Below, piece by piece: positions 36,080 through 45,644 of a stretch of DNA of 64,000 bases. The notes beneath the pieces were generated by a model that was not told where the DNA came from, searched no databases, and worked only from the letters and a program-made list of their open reading frames with translations. The stretch's first letter is position 1. The number at the start of each line of letters is the position of its first letter. The translations under genes and the position numbers were made by a program. Source of the stretch: Fidelibacterota bacterium (GTDB lineage: Bacteria > Fidelibacterota > Marinisomatia > Marinisomatales > TCS55); assembly GCA_029936965.1 (NCBI GenBank), contig JAPYRG010000001.1, positions 88,685 to 152,684 of the forward strand. Reading direction: 5' to 3'.

Positions 36080-36835
36080 TTATTTATAATTAATCAAGTG
36101 ATGTATTAAAATACTACCGGCGACAGCTGCATTTAATGAATCCCCAGATCCACTGGAGGGAATGGATAAAAAATGTTGAATATATTTTTTGCTATTTTCT
36201 GAAATTCCATGACCCTCATTACCTATAACCAATACCCATTTTTTATTGTAAATAAAATCATACATTGGTGAGCCCTTTTGATCAGCGCCAATAATACAAT
36301 ATTGATTCTTTTTAAATTCAAAAAGATCCATATCTCCAATAATATTTAATGAAAAATGTGCTCCCATAGCTCCGCGTACAACCTTAGGATTAAAAGCATC
36401 AGCACATTTTGAAGACAATGCAATATTATTAATACCAAACCATGCTGCAGTTCGTAATAGCGTACCAATATTACCTGGGTCTGAAATTTTATCTAAGTAA
36501 ATCCAATTATCAGTTAATAATTTTGTTATTTGACAATCATCTGGCAGGAGACAAGTAGCAACTATTCCAGCAGGATTTACAGTCTGACAAATTTTATTAA
36601 TAATTTTTTCATCTAAAACTACAACATCTATATTTTCTGATATTAAACCATCAAGATTCTTGAAGTCCTCAGATGCTTTAAATCTATTTGATATATAAAT
36701 ATTATCAATATTTATGTTGTTTTGTAACCCCGATCGTATAATTCTATACCCTTCAATTAAAAATTTTCTTTCTTCCTTACGCCCTTTTTTTGTTGATAAG
36801 ATTGATAGCTTTTTGATTTTTTTATTACTTATCAT
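36080..36835 (-). CDS. SpoU/TrmH-family RNA 2'-O-methyltransferase
   Basis: An N-terminal substrate-binding domain (about 1-95, starting with KKIKKLSILSTKKGRKEERK and FLIEG) precedes a SPOUT domain. The knot motifs are present: KISDPGNIGTLLRTAAWFG, WVLVIGNEGHGIS, LSIPSSGSGDSLNAAVAGS. This matches RlmB/TsnR-type enzymes that methylate ribose in rRNA or tRNA using SAM. Target nucleotide unknown. Its start overlaps the amidohydrolase stop by 11 bases. Confidence 0.92.
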   Translation of the reverse strand: MISNKKIKKLSILSTKKGRKEERKFLIEGYRIIRSGLQNNINIDNIYISNRFKASEDFKNLDGLISENIDVVVLDEKIINKICQTVNPAGIVATCLLPDDCQITKLLTDNWIYLDKISDPGNIGTLLRTAAWFGINNIALSSKCADAFNPKVVRGAMGAHFSLNIIGDMDLFEFKKNQYCIIGADQKGSPMYDFIYNKKWVLVIGNEGHGISENSKKYIQHFLSIPSSGSGDSLNAAVAGSILIHHLINYK

Positions 36836-38441
36836 ATTGGTAAACTATTTCACCATTTACAAATGTGTATAAAACTTTTACTTCTGGTATATTTTTAGGG
36901 TCTATCTCAGTTAAATTATTATTTAAAACTGTAAAATCTGCTAAATATCCTTTGCCTATTTTCCCATAAAATTTTTCAGCAAACATACTATATGCGCTCC
37001 ATTCTGTGATGGATGATATTGCTTGATCAATTGTCATCCTTTCATACGGGAGCCATCCGTTTTTAGGCCAATTATTAATATCTTTTCTTGTAATTGCCGC
37101 ATATATCCCTAGCAAAGGATCAGGGATTTCAACTGGAGCATCAGAACCACCAGGAATAATTGATCCTGTATTTAATAGGGAATTCCATGGATATGCTTGA
37201 TGGAGCCTCTTCGGACCTAATCTCTCATCTACCCAATACATATCACTAGTGCAATGCGTTGATTGCATTGAAGGAATAACTCCTAACTCAACAAATCTGT
37301 TAATATCATCTGCATGTATTATTTGAGCATGTTCTATGCGATTTCTAGATGATTTATTACCTATTTCTTCAAAAATATCTAAAGCTATTCTATTGGCCTT
37401 ATCGCCAATACAATGAATAGCAACTTGAAACCCAGCTTCATTAAAAATTTTAACTTTTTTACGAATATGATCTTCATTTGTTATTGTAAGCCCAGCATTA
37501 TCTGGATCATCATAATATGGTTCCAAAAGATATGCTCCCCTGGAACCCATAGCTCCATCAAAATATATTTTTATACTATTTACAAATAAAAAATTATTAA
37601 TATGCTCTGGTCCATTATTTATGTAAAAATTATAATCATTTACATTATTATTAAGCATAGCGTTAACGCGAATAGAAAGTTTATTTTGTTGAATTAATTC
37701 TTTTAATATTTTTATTGTTTCGATATCTGTTCCTGCATCATGAATACTTGTTAATCCAAACTTATTTAAACTTTTGAGCGCTCTTTCAATATATCGTTTT
37801 TTATCAATTGAGCTATCTACAGGGAAAAATTTTTCAATTAAATTAATAGCATTATCAATAAATACACCTGTTGGAGACCCATTTATATCTCTTATGATTT
37901 TCCCGCCTTCCGGGTCTTTTGTTTTATCGTTGATTCCACAGATTGACAACACTTTTGAATTTACCCACGCTGCATGCCCATCAATTCTTCTTAAATAAAC
38001 GGGTTGATCTTTTGCAACTAAATCTAAATCTTCTTTTGTTGGGTAATTAATATTTTTCCAGTCATTTTGATCCCACCCTCTGCCTTCAATCCACTTGTTC
38101 GATTTATCATATGAACTAGAAACAAGATTCTTGATTTCTGAAATACTGCTTGTCCCAACAAGATCAAGTTTTTCTAATGACTTTCCATACCCGACAAGAT
38201 GCATATGAGAATCAGAGAACCCAGGGTAAACAAAGCCGCCATTAAGATTTATGATTATATCCCCTGATAAATTATTACCTATATCAATTATTTTACCTCC
38301 TGAGAATGAAATAGAGTTTGCACCTGGGTAGCTAGGCACAGCACAATTACTTAACACAGTTATCTTTGGATGATTACATGAAACCATTGTCAATAATAAA
38401 TAGAAAGTATATAGTTTTGTTACAAAAGCAGTCTTATTCAT
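36825..38441 (-). CDS. YtcJ-like amidohydrolase (exported, probable lipoprotein)
   Basis: The protein has 538 residues and a hydrophobic N-terminus with possible lipobox TMVSC. The metal-dependent amidohydrolase core follows the YtcJ/LAF3 subgroup: GFSDSHMHL (first His pair), WIEGRGWDQNDW, RIDGHAAWVNS, IYFDGAMGSRGAYLLEPY, VAIHCIGDKANR, RIEHAQ and GGSDAPVEIPDPL. Such enzymes hydrolyse C-N bonds; N-substituted formamide deformylase is one characterised relative. The substrate here is unknown. Overlap with the TrmH-type gene indicates co-transcription, not a shared function. Confidence 0.88.
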   Translation of the reverse strand: MNKTAFVTKLYTFYLLLTMVSCNHPKITVLSNCAVPSYPGANSISFSGGKIIDIGNNLSGDIIINLNGGFVYPGFSDSHMHLVGYGKSLEKLDLVGTSSISEIKNLVSSSYDKSNKWIEGRGWDQNDWKNINYPTKEDLDLVAKDQPVYLRRIDGHAAWVNSKVLSICGINDKTKDPEGGKIIRDINGSPTGVFIDNAINLIEKFFPVDSSIDKKRYIERALKSLNKFGLTSIHDAGTDIETIKILKELIQQNKLSIRVNAMLNNNVNDYNFYINNGPEHINNFLFVNSIKIYFDGAMGSRGAYLLEPYYDDPDNAGLTITNEDHIRKKVKIFNEAGFQVAIHCIGDKANRIALDIFEEIGNKSSRNRIEHAQIIHADDINRFVELGVIPSMQSTHCTSDMYWVDERLGPKRLHQAYPWNSLLNTGSIIPGGSDAPVEIPDPLLGIYAAITRKDINNWPKNGWLPYERMTIDQAISSITEWSAYSMFAEKFYGKIGKGYLADFTVLNNNLTEIDPKNIPEVKVLYTFVNGEIVYQYDK

Positions 38442-38564
38442 TGATTATATAAGAGAAAATAGTATTATTATTGTTTTAAGAAAATGGATGATTAATAATC
38501 TTTGTATTGAATGACCTAATGATGTCCGCTAATTTCCCCATGATTAATTTAAGAAATCATTAAA

Positions 38565-40037
38565 ATGTCTAAAGGCGTTACTTCTCAAAAAGATAATTAT
38601 GCAACTTGGTATACGGATGTAATAATAAAATCTGGTCTCGCTGACTATGGGCCTGTTAAAGGGACAATGGTTATAAGGCCTTATGGGTATGAATTGTGGG
38701 AAAATATCAAGCTAGCGCTTGACAAAATGCTAAAAGACTCCGGTCATGTGAATGCATATTTTCCATTATTTATACCAAAATCATTTTTTGCAAGTGAAGC
38801 CAAGCATGTTGAAGGATTTGCCAAAGAATGTGCTGTAGTTACACATCATAGGTTACGAACAACTGATGATGGTCAAAGCGTAGAAGTAGATCCTGAATCA
38901 AAACTGGAAGAAGAAGTTATTGTCCGTCCAACTTCTGAAACAATTATCTGGTCCATGTATAAAAAATGGATTCAGTCTTACCGTGATCTTCCTTTATTAA
39001 TTAATCAATGGGCAAATGTAGTTCGCTGGGAAATGCGGACAAGATTATTTTTACGTACAACAGAATTTTTATGGCAAGAAGGGCATACAGCGCACGAAAC
39101 GGATGAAGAAGCTGAAAAAGAAACATTAAAAATTTTGGAGATCTATCGTAACCTAGCAGAAGATTATTTGGCTATGCCTGTTTTAACTGGAGTTAAATCA
39201 GATTCAGAAAAATTTGCAGGAGCAGAAAAGACCTATTCAATAGAAGCAATGATGGGAGACAAGAAAGCCTTACAGGCAGGAACATCGCATAATTTGGGGC
39301 AGAACTTTGCTAAAGCATTTGGAGTTACTTTTCAGAGTCGTGAAAATAAGGAAGACTTTGTGTATGCTACAAGTTGGGGAGTAAGCACCAGATTAGTTGG
39401 GGGTGTAGTAATGGTCCATGGTGATGACAAGGGATTGGTGCTGCCTCCAAAAATTGCTCCAATTCAGGTTATTGTTATTCCCATAGCAAAAAACGATGAA
39501 GACAAAATAATAATCATGAATCAAATTAATGATATTATAACTCAATGTGCCGAAAAAGGGATCCGAATAAAAGTGGATGATTCTAATAATTCTCCTGGGT
39601 TTAAATTTAACGAATGGGAGCTTAAGGGCGTTCCAATACGATTAGAGATTGGTTTAAGAGATGTTTCAAATAAAGAGGTTGTTTTAGCAAGAAGGGATAT
39701 TGTAGATAAGCAATCAGTAAAGTTGAATCAAGCGGTAAAAACAATTACTAATTTATTAGATGAAATACAAAAGAATATTTTACATAAAGCTGCAGATTTT
39801 AGAGATAAAAACACTGTGTGCGTAGAAAGTTACAAAGAGTTCAAAAATGTAATATCTAATAATGGAGGGTTTGTTCGTTGTGGATGGGATGGGACAGTCG
39901 AAACTGAAATCGCCATAAAAAACGAGACAAAAGCAACCATTAGGTGTATACCTTTTAATAGCAACCCTAAAGATCTCAAATGTATTTTTTCTGGTGAGGA
40001 TGCTATGTATGAAGTGATTTTTGCAAAAGCGTATTAA
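38565..40037 (+). CDS. proS: Prolyl-tRNA synthetase, archaeal/eukaryotic-type (ProS type 3)
   Basis: At 490 residues it is the short form without the editing (INS) domain. The class II motifs are clear: motif 1 around GTMVIRPYGYELWENI, motif 2 WEMRTRLFLRTTEFLWQEGH, motif 3 region DKGLVLPPKIAP, and EVIVRPTSE upstream. The anticodon-binding domain is about 285-400, and the C-terminal zinc-like domain that typifies the archaeal form is about 405-490, with Cys near 420, 441 and 472. It charges tRNA-Pro. Two bases separate it from recO. A 123-base divergent gap upstream holds no clear promoter that I can assign. Confidence 0.96.
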   Translation: MSKGVTSQKDNYATWYTDVIIKSGLADYGPVKGTMVIRPYGYELWENIKLALDKMLKDSGHVNAYFPLFIPKSFFASEAKHVEGFAKECAVVTHHRLRTTDDGQSVEVDPESKLEEEVIVRPTSETIIWSMYKKWIQSYRDLPLLINQWANVVRWEMRTRLFLRTTEFLWQEGHTAHETDEEAEKETLKILEIYRNLAEDYLAMPVLTGVKSDSEKFAGAEKTYSIEAMMGDKKALQAGTSHNLGQNFAKAFGVTFQSRENKEDFVYATSWGVSTRLVGGVVMVHGDDKGLVLPPKIAPIQVIVIPIAKNDEDKIIIMNQINDIITQCAEKGIRIKVDDSNNSPGFKFNEWELKGVPIRLEIGLRDVSNKEVVLARRDIVDKQSVKLNQAVKTITNLLDEIQKNILHKAADFRDKNTVCVESYKEFKNVISNNGGFVRCGWDGTVETEIAIKNETKATIRCIPFNSNPKDLKCIFSGEDAMYEVIFAKAY

Positions 40038-40039
40038 TT

Positions 40040-40747
40040 ATGATTGTTCATTCGCCTACAATTGTATTAAGGCGGTTTTCTTATAGTGATACAAGTATTA
40101 TTGCCCGATGTTTCACTAGAGAAATGGGCAAGATTAGTTTTATCATAAGAGGCGCTAAAAGAAAAAAATCACCTCAAAGCGCCTTTTATGAACCAATGAG
40201 TCATTTAGATATAGTTTTTAGCCATAATAAGCGGCGTGATTTGCATTTAGTAACTAAAGCAAGCTTTGCATCAACATATTTAAATATACATAAAGATCTG
40301 AAGCGTATTGCGTATGGGATGGCGATAGTTGAACTAACAGAAAAAACCCTAATTGAGGAAGATCCAAACAAAGAGATGTTTGATGAGTTGATAACGGTCC
40401 TCAAGATTGTTGATTTACAACAGACACAGCTAAATTTAATTTATTGGTATTACCAGTTAAGAATATTAGACCTTCAAGGATTTAAAACTGACTTATCAGA
40501 TAAAAATTTATCTGGTTTGAGCCTACCAGATCCAAACCAAGGCCCAAATAGTAAACATATTTTATCAACTTTGCTTTCTGGTAATATAATTGAAAATGAT
40601 TTTATAAAAAGAATTGAAAAATTAACTGTTTCTTTAAAAGATAGAAAAATAATAAGTAAATATATCAATACTTGTTTATACTATCATTTTGATGGTTTAA
40701 GTGAATTAAAATCCCTTCGAGTTTTGAAAGCTTTAGTTACTGCGTAA
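40040..40747 (+). CDS. recO: DNA repair protein RecO
   Basis: This 235-residue protein has the RecO N-terminal OB fold (about 1-80; TIVLRRFSYSDTSIIARCFT, GKISFIIRGAKRKKS) and a helical C-terminal domain. RecO anneals single-stranded DNA and loads RecA together with RecR in gap repair. The four-Cys zinc motif of many RecO proteins is missing; at the usual place there is LSLPDPNQGPN. This is common in several phyla and need not mean loss of function. It is co-transcribed with proS. Confidence 0.9.
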   Translation: MIVHSPTIVLRRFSYSDTSIIARCFTREMGKISFIIRGAKRKKSPQSAFYEPMSHLDIVFSHNKRRDLHLVTKASFASTYLNIHKDLKRIAYGMAIVELTEKTLIEEDPNKEMFDELITVLKIVDLQQTQLNLIYWYYQLRILDLQGFKTDLSDKNLSGLSLPDPNQGPNSKHILSTLLSGNIIENDFIKRIEKLTVSLKDRKIISKYINTCLYYHFDGLSELKSLRVLKALVTA

Positions 40748-40801
40748 CTAATAGAAAAAATTAATTTTTTAATATAAATAACTTTATGCTTATAATTAGA
40801 G

Positions 40802-41641
40802 ATGCGTTACCAATTTCAATCTAAACAAGGAGACTTTTCCTCTCGACCAAAAATATTTACTGATGCAATTAAAGTTATTGTATGGTCAAACATAATTATA
40901 TTTTTATTAAAAATAATTTCTCAAAATCCTACAACACCATTGTTTAATCCAGTAGTAGACTTATTTGGCTTGTCATCAAGTGATGTATGGCCAAGATTTT
41001 GGCAACCATTGACATATCTTTTTATACATAAGGATTTTTTACATGTATTTTTTAACATGTTTGTTTTATGGATGTTTGGTTCAGAATTAGAATCGATTTG
41101 GGGACGAAGATTTTTTTTAAAATATTATTTTTTAACAGGCATAGGGTCTGGACTTGTATGGTTAGCATTGAATATTACTAATACTAATTATGTTCTTGCA
41201 GGAGCAAGTGGAGCTGTTTATGGTGTTTTGTTAGCTTTTGGCATGATGTTTCCGAATAGAACTGTATATCTTTATTTTCTGTTCCCAATAAAAGTAAAAT
41301 ATCTTGTAATGATTTTAGTTGCCGCTGAATTTATCCTATCAATGAATTCAGCGGCAGATATTAGCCATATTACTCATCTATCAGCTGTCTTAATAGGGTT
41401 TATATATTTACGTTATCATTGGAGATGGAAAGATATCAAATTTTCTATTCGGAAACATTTTGCAGAACTTAATTTTACAATTAAAAATAAAAATGAAACA
41501 AAACGTTTAATACTTCAGCAAGAAATAGATCATATTTTAGATAAGATAAATAAGGTTGGTTATGATGCTTTAAGCAAAGAAGAAAAGGACACTCTATATA
41601 CTTCTAGTAGAAAATTATATCAAAATCGTGAAAAAGATTAA
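40802..41641 (+). CDS. Rhomboid-family intramembrane serine protease
   Basis: Six TM helices carry the rhomboid fold: the loop 1 region WPRFWQPLTYLFIH, HVFFNMFVLWMFGSELE, catalytic Ser in GASGAVYGVLLAFG (about residue 136), and catalytic His in HITHLSAVLIG (about 191). The C-terminal 60 residues are soluble and helical (HILDKINKVGYDALSKEEKD), a tail found in Bacteroidetes-type rhomboids. It cleaves membrane proteins within the bilayer; substrate unknown. It ends one base before the convergent SIS gene. Confidence 0.93.
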   Translation: MRYQFQSKQGDFSSRPKIFTDAIKVIVWSNIIIFLLKIISQNPTTPLFNPVVDLFGLSSSDVWPRFWQPLTYLFIHKDFLHVFFNMFVLWMFGSELESIWGRRFFLKYYFLTGIGSGLVWLALNITNTNYVLAGASGAVYGVLLAFGMMFPNRTVYLYFLFPIKVKYLVMILVAAEFILSMNSAADISHITHLSAVLIGFIYLRYHWRWKDIKFSIRKHFAELNFTIKNKNETKRLILQQEIDHILDKINKVGYDALSKEEKDTLYTSSRKLYQNREKD

Positions 41642-41642
41642 T

Positions 41643-42413
41643 TTATTGGAACAGATGTGATAGGCTTAATCTATAAGATTCATAAAATCTATCAAGCTGT
41701 TCATGAACTTTTGGATTTCCCACAGCTTGATGGCTTGGAAGCAATTCCAATTTAATCCCTTTTTTTATTAACTTTTCAGCAACTTCACATCGGATCATGT
41801 TTGTTATCAATGCACCCATAACAGTTGATACAGGGCCAGTTTTCCATTCTAATCCATCTAAATCAATAACACAGTCACCGGACGGACATTGACTATCTAT
41901 AACTATATCTGAAACATCTATTAGTTTTTTCCCACTTTTATGTCCGGGTTTTGATAATTCACAATGTTTTCTAGAAACCATACTAATAACTGGTAAGCCA
42001 CGCGTTTTAGCCCCTAAAGCCATTTCTACTATTAAAGGTCTAATACCGCTTACAGAAATAATTATCATGACATCATTTTTACCAAATTTGAAACCATTTA
42101 ATATTTCTTCAGCGTATCCATCATATTTTTCTAGGAACATTGGCCCTCTAAGTCCATTTGCCCCTATAATAGAAGAATGATTAGAAACGGCATGTTCTAC
42201 AAGCGGAAAAAAACCCGGGAAGCATCCTTGCCTTGGAGTCATCTCTTCACACATTATTCTAGAATGACCAGCACCAAACATAAACACAAGACCTTTTTTA
42301 CTTATACTTTTTGCACATAACTCAGAAGCTTTTAAAATATTAATCATTTCATTATCTCGAAGATTATTAATCAATTCTATTGTTTTATTAAAATAATCTA
42401 AACTAGCGCTCAT
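41643..42413 (-). CDS. SIS-domain protein, UPF0309 type
   Basis: Residues about 30-210 form a sugar isomerase (SIS) domain: VFMFGAGHSRIMCEEM (phosphate-binding loop), GFKFGKNDVMIIISVSGIRPL, and GPVSTVMGALITNMI. This matches UPF0309/DUF2529 proteins, which bind phosphosugars but have no assigned reaction. It is last in the leftward sugar operon, 13 bases after the ROK kinase. It may isomerise, de-aminate or sense the phosphosugar made by that kinase. Confidence 0.88.
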   Translation of the reverse strand: MSASLDYFNKTIELINNLRDNEMINILKASELCAKSISKKGLVFMFGAGHSRIMCEEMTPRQGCFPGFFPLVEHAVSNHSSIIGANGLRGPMFLEKYDGYAEEILNGFKFGKNDVMIIISVSGIRPLIVEMALGAKTRGLPVISMVSRKHCELSKPGHKSGKKLIDVSDIVIDSQCPSGDCVIDLDGLEWKTGPVSTVMGALITNMIRCEVAEKLIKKGIKLELLPSHQAVGNPKVHEQLDRFYESYRLSLSHLFQ

Positions 42414-42426
42414 AATATTGATCCTT

Positions 42427-43395
42427 TCAAATTTTATTTACTTTATTTATTCCCATTTTGGCTAATGCTACTCCCCCTAAGATTCCATCTTCTTCATATG
42501 ACGACATGCGTTCTATAATTATTTCGTTCTTCTTAAGAAAACCAACCCGTTTTATTATTTTTTCTTTTACCCTTGTTATAATTTCTTTTTCAGGATTTAA
42601 TAATCCACCACCTATTAATATTATAGAAGGGTCAAAGGCAAAAATAAGATTTGTAATAAGAATAGACATCTCGTTTTCCAATTCTTGAATCAATCTTATA
42701 GAAAATTGATCCTCTTTTTTTGCCTCTTCATAAATATAATTGAAACCAAAATTATTAGTATTAATAACTTTTTCTAGAGATGTTTTAACCCCCAACTGAA
42801 TTGCCTCTCTTACTTTATATAAAACACCAGAATGAGATGCATTTATTTCTGCTGCTCCAGCATTTCCACTTTCATGCATTCTACCATTTGAATCGTGACA
42901 CATATATCCAAAATGTCCTGCAGCAAAATGTTCTCCTCGAATTATATTCCCATTAATAACAATTCCACCACCGATACCTGTGCCAAAGGTTAATCCAATT
43001 ACAATATCTAAACCCTTACCTCTTCCAAAGTGCGCTTCCCCTAAGACAATTGAATTCACATCATTATCACAAATTACAGGCTTATCAAGCAAAGCTTCAA
43101 GATCTGGCCCTAATGTTTGATTTTCTATATATTCAAGTTTCCCCTTACACCAAATAACTTTCCCTTTTTTTACATTTATTCTCCCAGGGCAACCTACACC
43201 ATATCCAAGAATTAAATTTTTATTATCTAAGTTATTGATTAACGATATAATTGAGTTATGTAATGTTTTGAGAAAATCATTATAGTCAACTATGTTTTCT
43301 ACATAAAATGAGTCACTACATAGTATTTTACCGTTTACATCAGCAAAACCAACCTTTACAGATGTCCCACCAATGTCAATTCCTCCAAAAATCAT
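42427..43395 (-). CDS. ROK-family sugar kinase without the usual zinc cluster
   Basis: An ASKHA kinase of 322 residues: phosphate-1 GIDIGGTSVKVGFAD, catalytic Asp in VICDNDVNS (about residue 116), phosphate-2 GLTFGTGIGGGI, adenosine motif ILIGGGLLN. The His of GHFGYMC is present. However, the following CxCGxxGCxE zinc motif of most ROK proteins is replaced by HDSNGRMHESGNAGAAE. No DNA-binding domain is attached, so it is a kinase, not a ROK repressor. It probably phosphorylates the sugar imported by the adjacent MFS carrier. Confidence 0.9.
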   Translation of the reverse strand: MIFGGIDIGGTSVKVGFADVNGKILCSDSFYVENIVDYNDFLKTLHNSIISLINNLDNKNLILGYGVGCPGRINVKKGKVIWCKGKLEYIENQTLGPDLEALLDKPVICDNDVNSIVLGEAHFGRGKGLDIVIGLTFGTGIGGGIVINGNIIRGEHFAAGHFGYMCHDSNGRMHESGNAGAAEINASHSGVLYKVREAIQLGVKTSLEKVINTNNFGFNYIYEEAKKEDQFSIRLIQELENEMSILITNLIFAFDPSIILIGGGLLNPEKEIITRVKEKIIKRVGFLKKNEIIIERMSSYEEDGILGGVALAKMGINKVNKI

Positions 43396-43428
43396 TATTT
43401 TTTATTTTAAGAATATTTGAATAATAAA

Positions 43429-44784
43429 TTATAACCAGATTTTTTCTATTTCTTCTAAACTCAACCCTTTGGTTTCTTTTATCATTGTGACAAAGAAAAT
43501 AAATGATATTAAACAAATAATTGAAAAGATATAAAATGTTCTACCACTAAAAACTTCCATCATAATAGGAAAAAGTTGAGTTAGAATAACATTACCCAAC
43601 CATAGAACCATCATTGCAACAGATAAAGCCTGCCCCCTTACTTTTGTTGGATATATTTCTGATAAGTATACCCATATTACTACTCCAATACTCATTGCAA
43701 AAGACGCTATATAAATTATTATCCATAGCAATGTCCACTTTGCGCTTATAATATCGCTTTCCATACAAAATCCTACAAGCGCCATTGAAATCCCCATCCC
43801 TGCCATACCAACTAATAAAAGAATTCTTCTTCCAAATTTATCAACCATAAGCATACCAAGAATAGTAAATACAAGATTTGTAATACCAATTATTACTGAT
43901 GCAAGGAATGCGTCATTTGTTTGAAATCCAGATTCTAAAAAGATAATTGGACCATAATAAATAATCGTATCAATACCAGTAAGATGAGCAAATAATGAAA
44001 AAAGAATACCAACTATTATTACTTTCCTTAGAGATGGATGTAATAGTTCTTTAATAGATGCCTTTTTTCTAGATAATGATTCTTTAATTTTTCCTAATTC
44101 TTTAACTGCATTAGTTTTACCCGATACAATATACAATATGCTAAGGGCACCCTGCTCATCCCCTTTTTTTATAAGCCATCTTGGAGATTCCGGGACAAAT
44201 ATTAGACCAAATAAAAAACCAAGAGACGGTAGACTTTCAGTGGCTAGCATAAAACGCCAATTATTTATACCGGTATCTAATAGCAACCAGTTTGATAGAT
44301 ATGAACATAAAATCCCAACAACGATTGCTAATTGATTTAATGCGACAAGCCTTCCTCGAATACTTGCTGGAGAGATTTCAGTTATATACATAGGTGAAAC
44401 AACTGAAGCCATACCAACACCAAGACCTCCGATAAACCTTGCAATTACTAATTCTATAAAAGATTGAGGTAATGCCGAGAATATTGCAGAAATTAAAAAA
44501 AGAAGGCTACAAAAAATCAGCACCTTTTTTCTTCCGGCCCAATCAGCTAATGGCCCTGATAAAAATGCTCCAATAGTACATGCTATCATCAAGTTGCTAA
44601 TCGCAAAGCCCTCTTGATATGCAGTTAATTCAAACTCACCTTTAATAAATGGGATTGCTCCTGATATAACCCCAGTATCAAATCCAAATAACAATCCACC
44701 TAATGCTGCAATTATTGAATAAGTTAATAATTGATAATTATTTATTTGTTTTGACAAAACTAATTTAATTGATTGCTTGACCAA
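43429..44784 (-). CDS. Sugar porter family MFS transporter
   Basis: Twelve TM helices in 451 residues with family marks: GGLLFGFDTGVISGAIPF in TM1, GPLADWAGRKKVLIF (GRK/R loop), ARFIGGLGVGMASVVSP, PESPRWLI after TM6, and a C-terminal KETKGLSLEEIE (PETKG-like). Relatives (XylE, GlcP, AraE) are proton-sugar symporters. The start overlaps the stop of the metallo-hydrolase gene by 25 bases; no closer start fits because TM1 begins soon after. It is the uptake step for the operon's substrate. Confidence 0.94.
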   Translation of the reverse strand: MVKQSIKLVLSKQINNYQLLTYSIIAALGGLLFGFDTGVISGAIPFIKGEFELTAYQEGFAISNLMIACTIGAFLSGPLADWAGRKKVLIFCSLLFLISAIFSALPQSFIELVIARFIGGLGVGMASVVSPMYITEISPASIRGRLVALNQLAIVVGILCSYLSNWLLLDTGINNWRFMLATESLPSLGFLFGLIFVPESPRWLIKKGDEQGALSILYIVSGKTNAVKELGKIKESLSRKKASIKELLHPSLRKVIIVGILFSLFAHLTGIDTIIYYGPIIFLESGFQTNDAFLASVIIGITNLVFTILGMLMVDKFGRRILLLVGMAGMGISMALVGFCMESDIISAKWTLLWIIIYIASFAMSIGVVIWVYLSEIYPTKVRGQALSVAMMVLWLGNVILTQLFPIMMEVFSGRTFYIFSIICLISFIFFVTMIKETKGLSLEEIEKIWL

Positions 44785-45644
44785 TGTTGACCATTCTCTA
44801 GTACAAAAAATATCTGCCCTAAATTTTTTGCTTCAGCGATAAAATCATTCGGCGGCTCTGTATTAAATGTAAACATATTAAAATGATGTGGAATAACCGC
44901 TTTCGCATTGACTCTTTTTGCTAACGAAGCAGATTCATCTCCCCACATATTTCCGGGGACTCTTCTTTCGCTTTTTCTTCCATTTATAGGAAGAAAAACA
45001 ACATCTAAATCCCATTGTGTTAAATATTTTTCCATTTGATCATATTCTACAGTATCGCCGCTGTGATAAATAGTCCAAGGCCCAAACTCAACTATATAAC
45101 CCAAATAATAATGATTTCCATTTTCATCTTTCTTTATTTTTTCATGAGCTGATGGAATTGCATGGAATTTAAATCCATTTGATTCGATTACTTCTCCTGC
45201 GTTAATTAATTTTATCTTATCTTTAGATAAGCTAGATCGCTCCTTAGCAAGTTCTATTTCTGCAGCAGGGACAATTAAATCGATATTTTTATTTGATTTA
45301 ACAAGTGGTAATAATGTTTCAGGATCTAAATGATCAGTGTGTGAATGGCTTGCTGTTACTACGTTAATAAAATCCATTTTTAATGGATTTACGACCCTTT
45401 CAGTTATTCGTTTATGTGGTTTATCAGTTTTCGCATATTTTTTTGTTAAAGAATCTGATAAATAAGGATCCATAAGTAAATGTCTTCCTTGCCATTGTAT
45501 TAAAAAACCACTCTGACCTAACCACCATACATTAAAATTTTTCATATCATTTTTGTATTTATTAACACTATTAAGAAAAGATTCCTCTGAGCAATAAGCT
45601 TTACGCATATTATTATAGTGATTCTTTAACTTTTCTAACGCCAT
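44760..45644 (-). CDS. UlaG-like metallo-beta-lactamase-fold hydrolase (possible sugar lactonase)
   Basis: The MBL signature ASHSHTDHLDPETLLPL supplies HxHxDH; further metal ligands are in YHSGDTVEYD (Asp) and VIPHHFNMF (His). A FLIQWQGRHLLMDPYL strand precedes. These patterns match the UlaG/RomA-type subgroup, whose best-known member hydrolyses L-ascorbate-6-phosphate lactone. The first 30 residues overlap the MetE-like gene by 32 bases; a second Met at residue 13 would remove the overlap, and I cannot choose by SD. In this operon a lactonase role after a dehydrogenase is plausible. Confidence 0.85.
   Translation of the reverse strand: MALEKLKNHYNNMRKAYCSEESFLNSVNKYKNDMKNFNVWWLGQSGFLIQWQGRHLLMDPYLSDSLTKKYAKTDKPHKRITERVVNPLKMDFINVVTASHSHTDHLDPETLLPLVKSNKNIDLIVPAAEIELAKERSSLSKDKIKLINAGEVIESNGFKFHAIPSAHEKIKKDENGNHYYLGYIVEFGPWTIYHSGDTVEYDQMEKYLTQWDLDVVFLPINGRKSERRVPGNMWGDESASLAKRVNAKAVIPHHFNMFTFNTEPPNDFIAEAKNLGQIFFVLENGQHWSSNQLN

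Noticed and set aside
40040-40747. RecO as a pseudogene because it lacks the four-Cys zinc motif
   Set aside because: The frame is intact, full length and coupled to proS; zinc-less RecO is known in several phyla.
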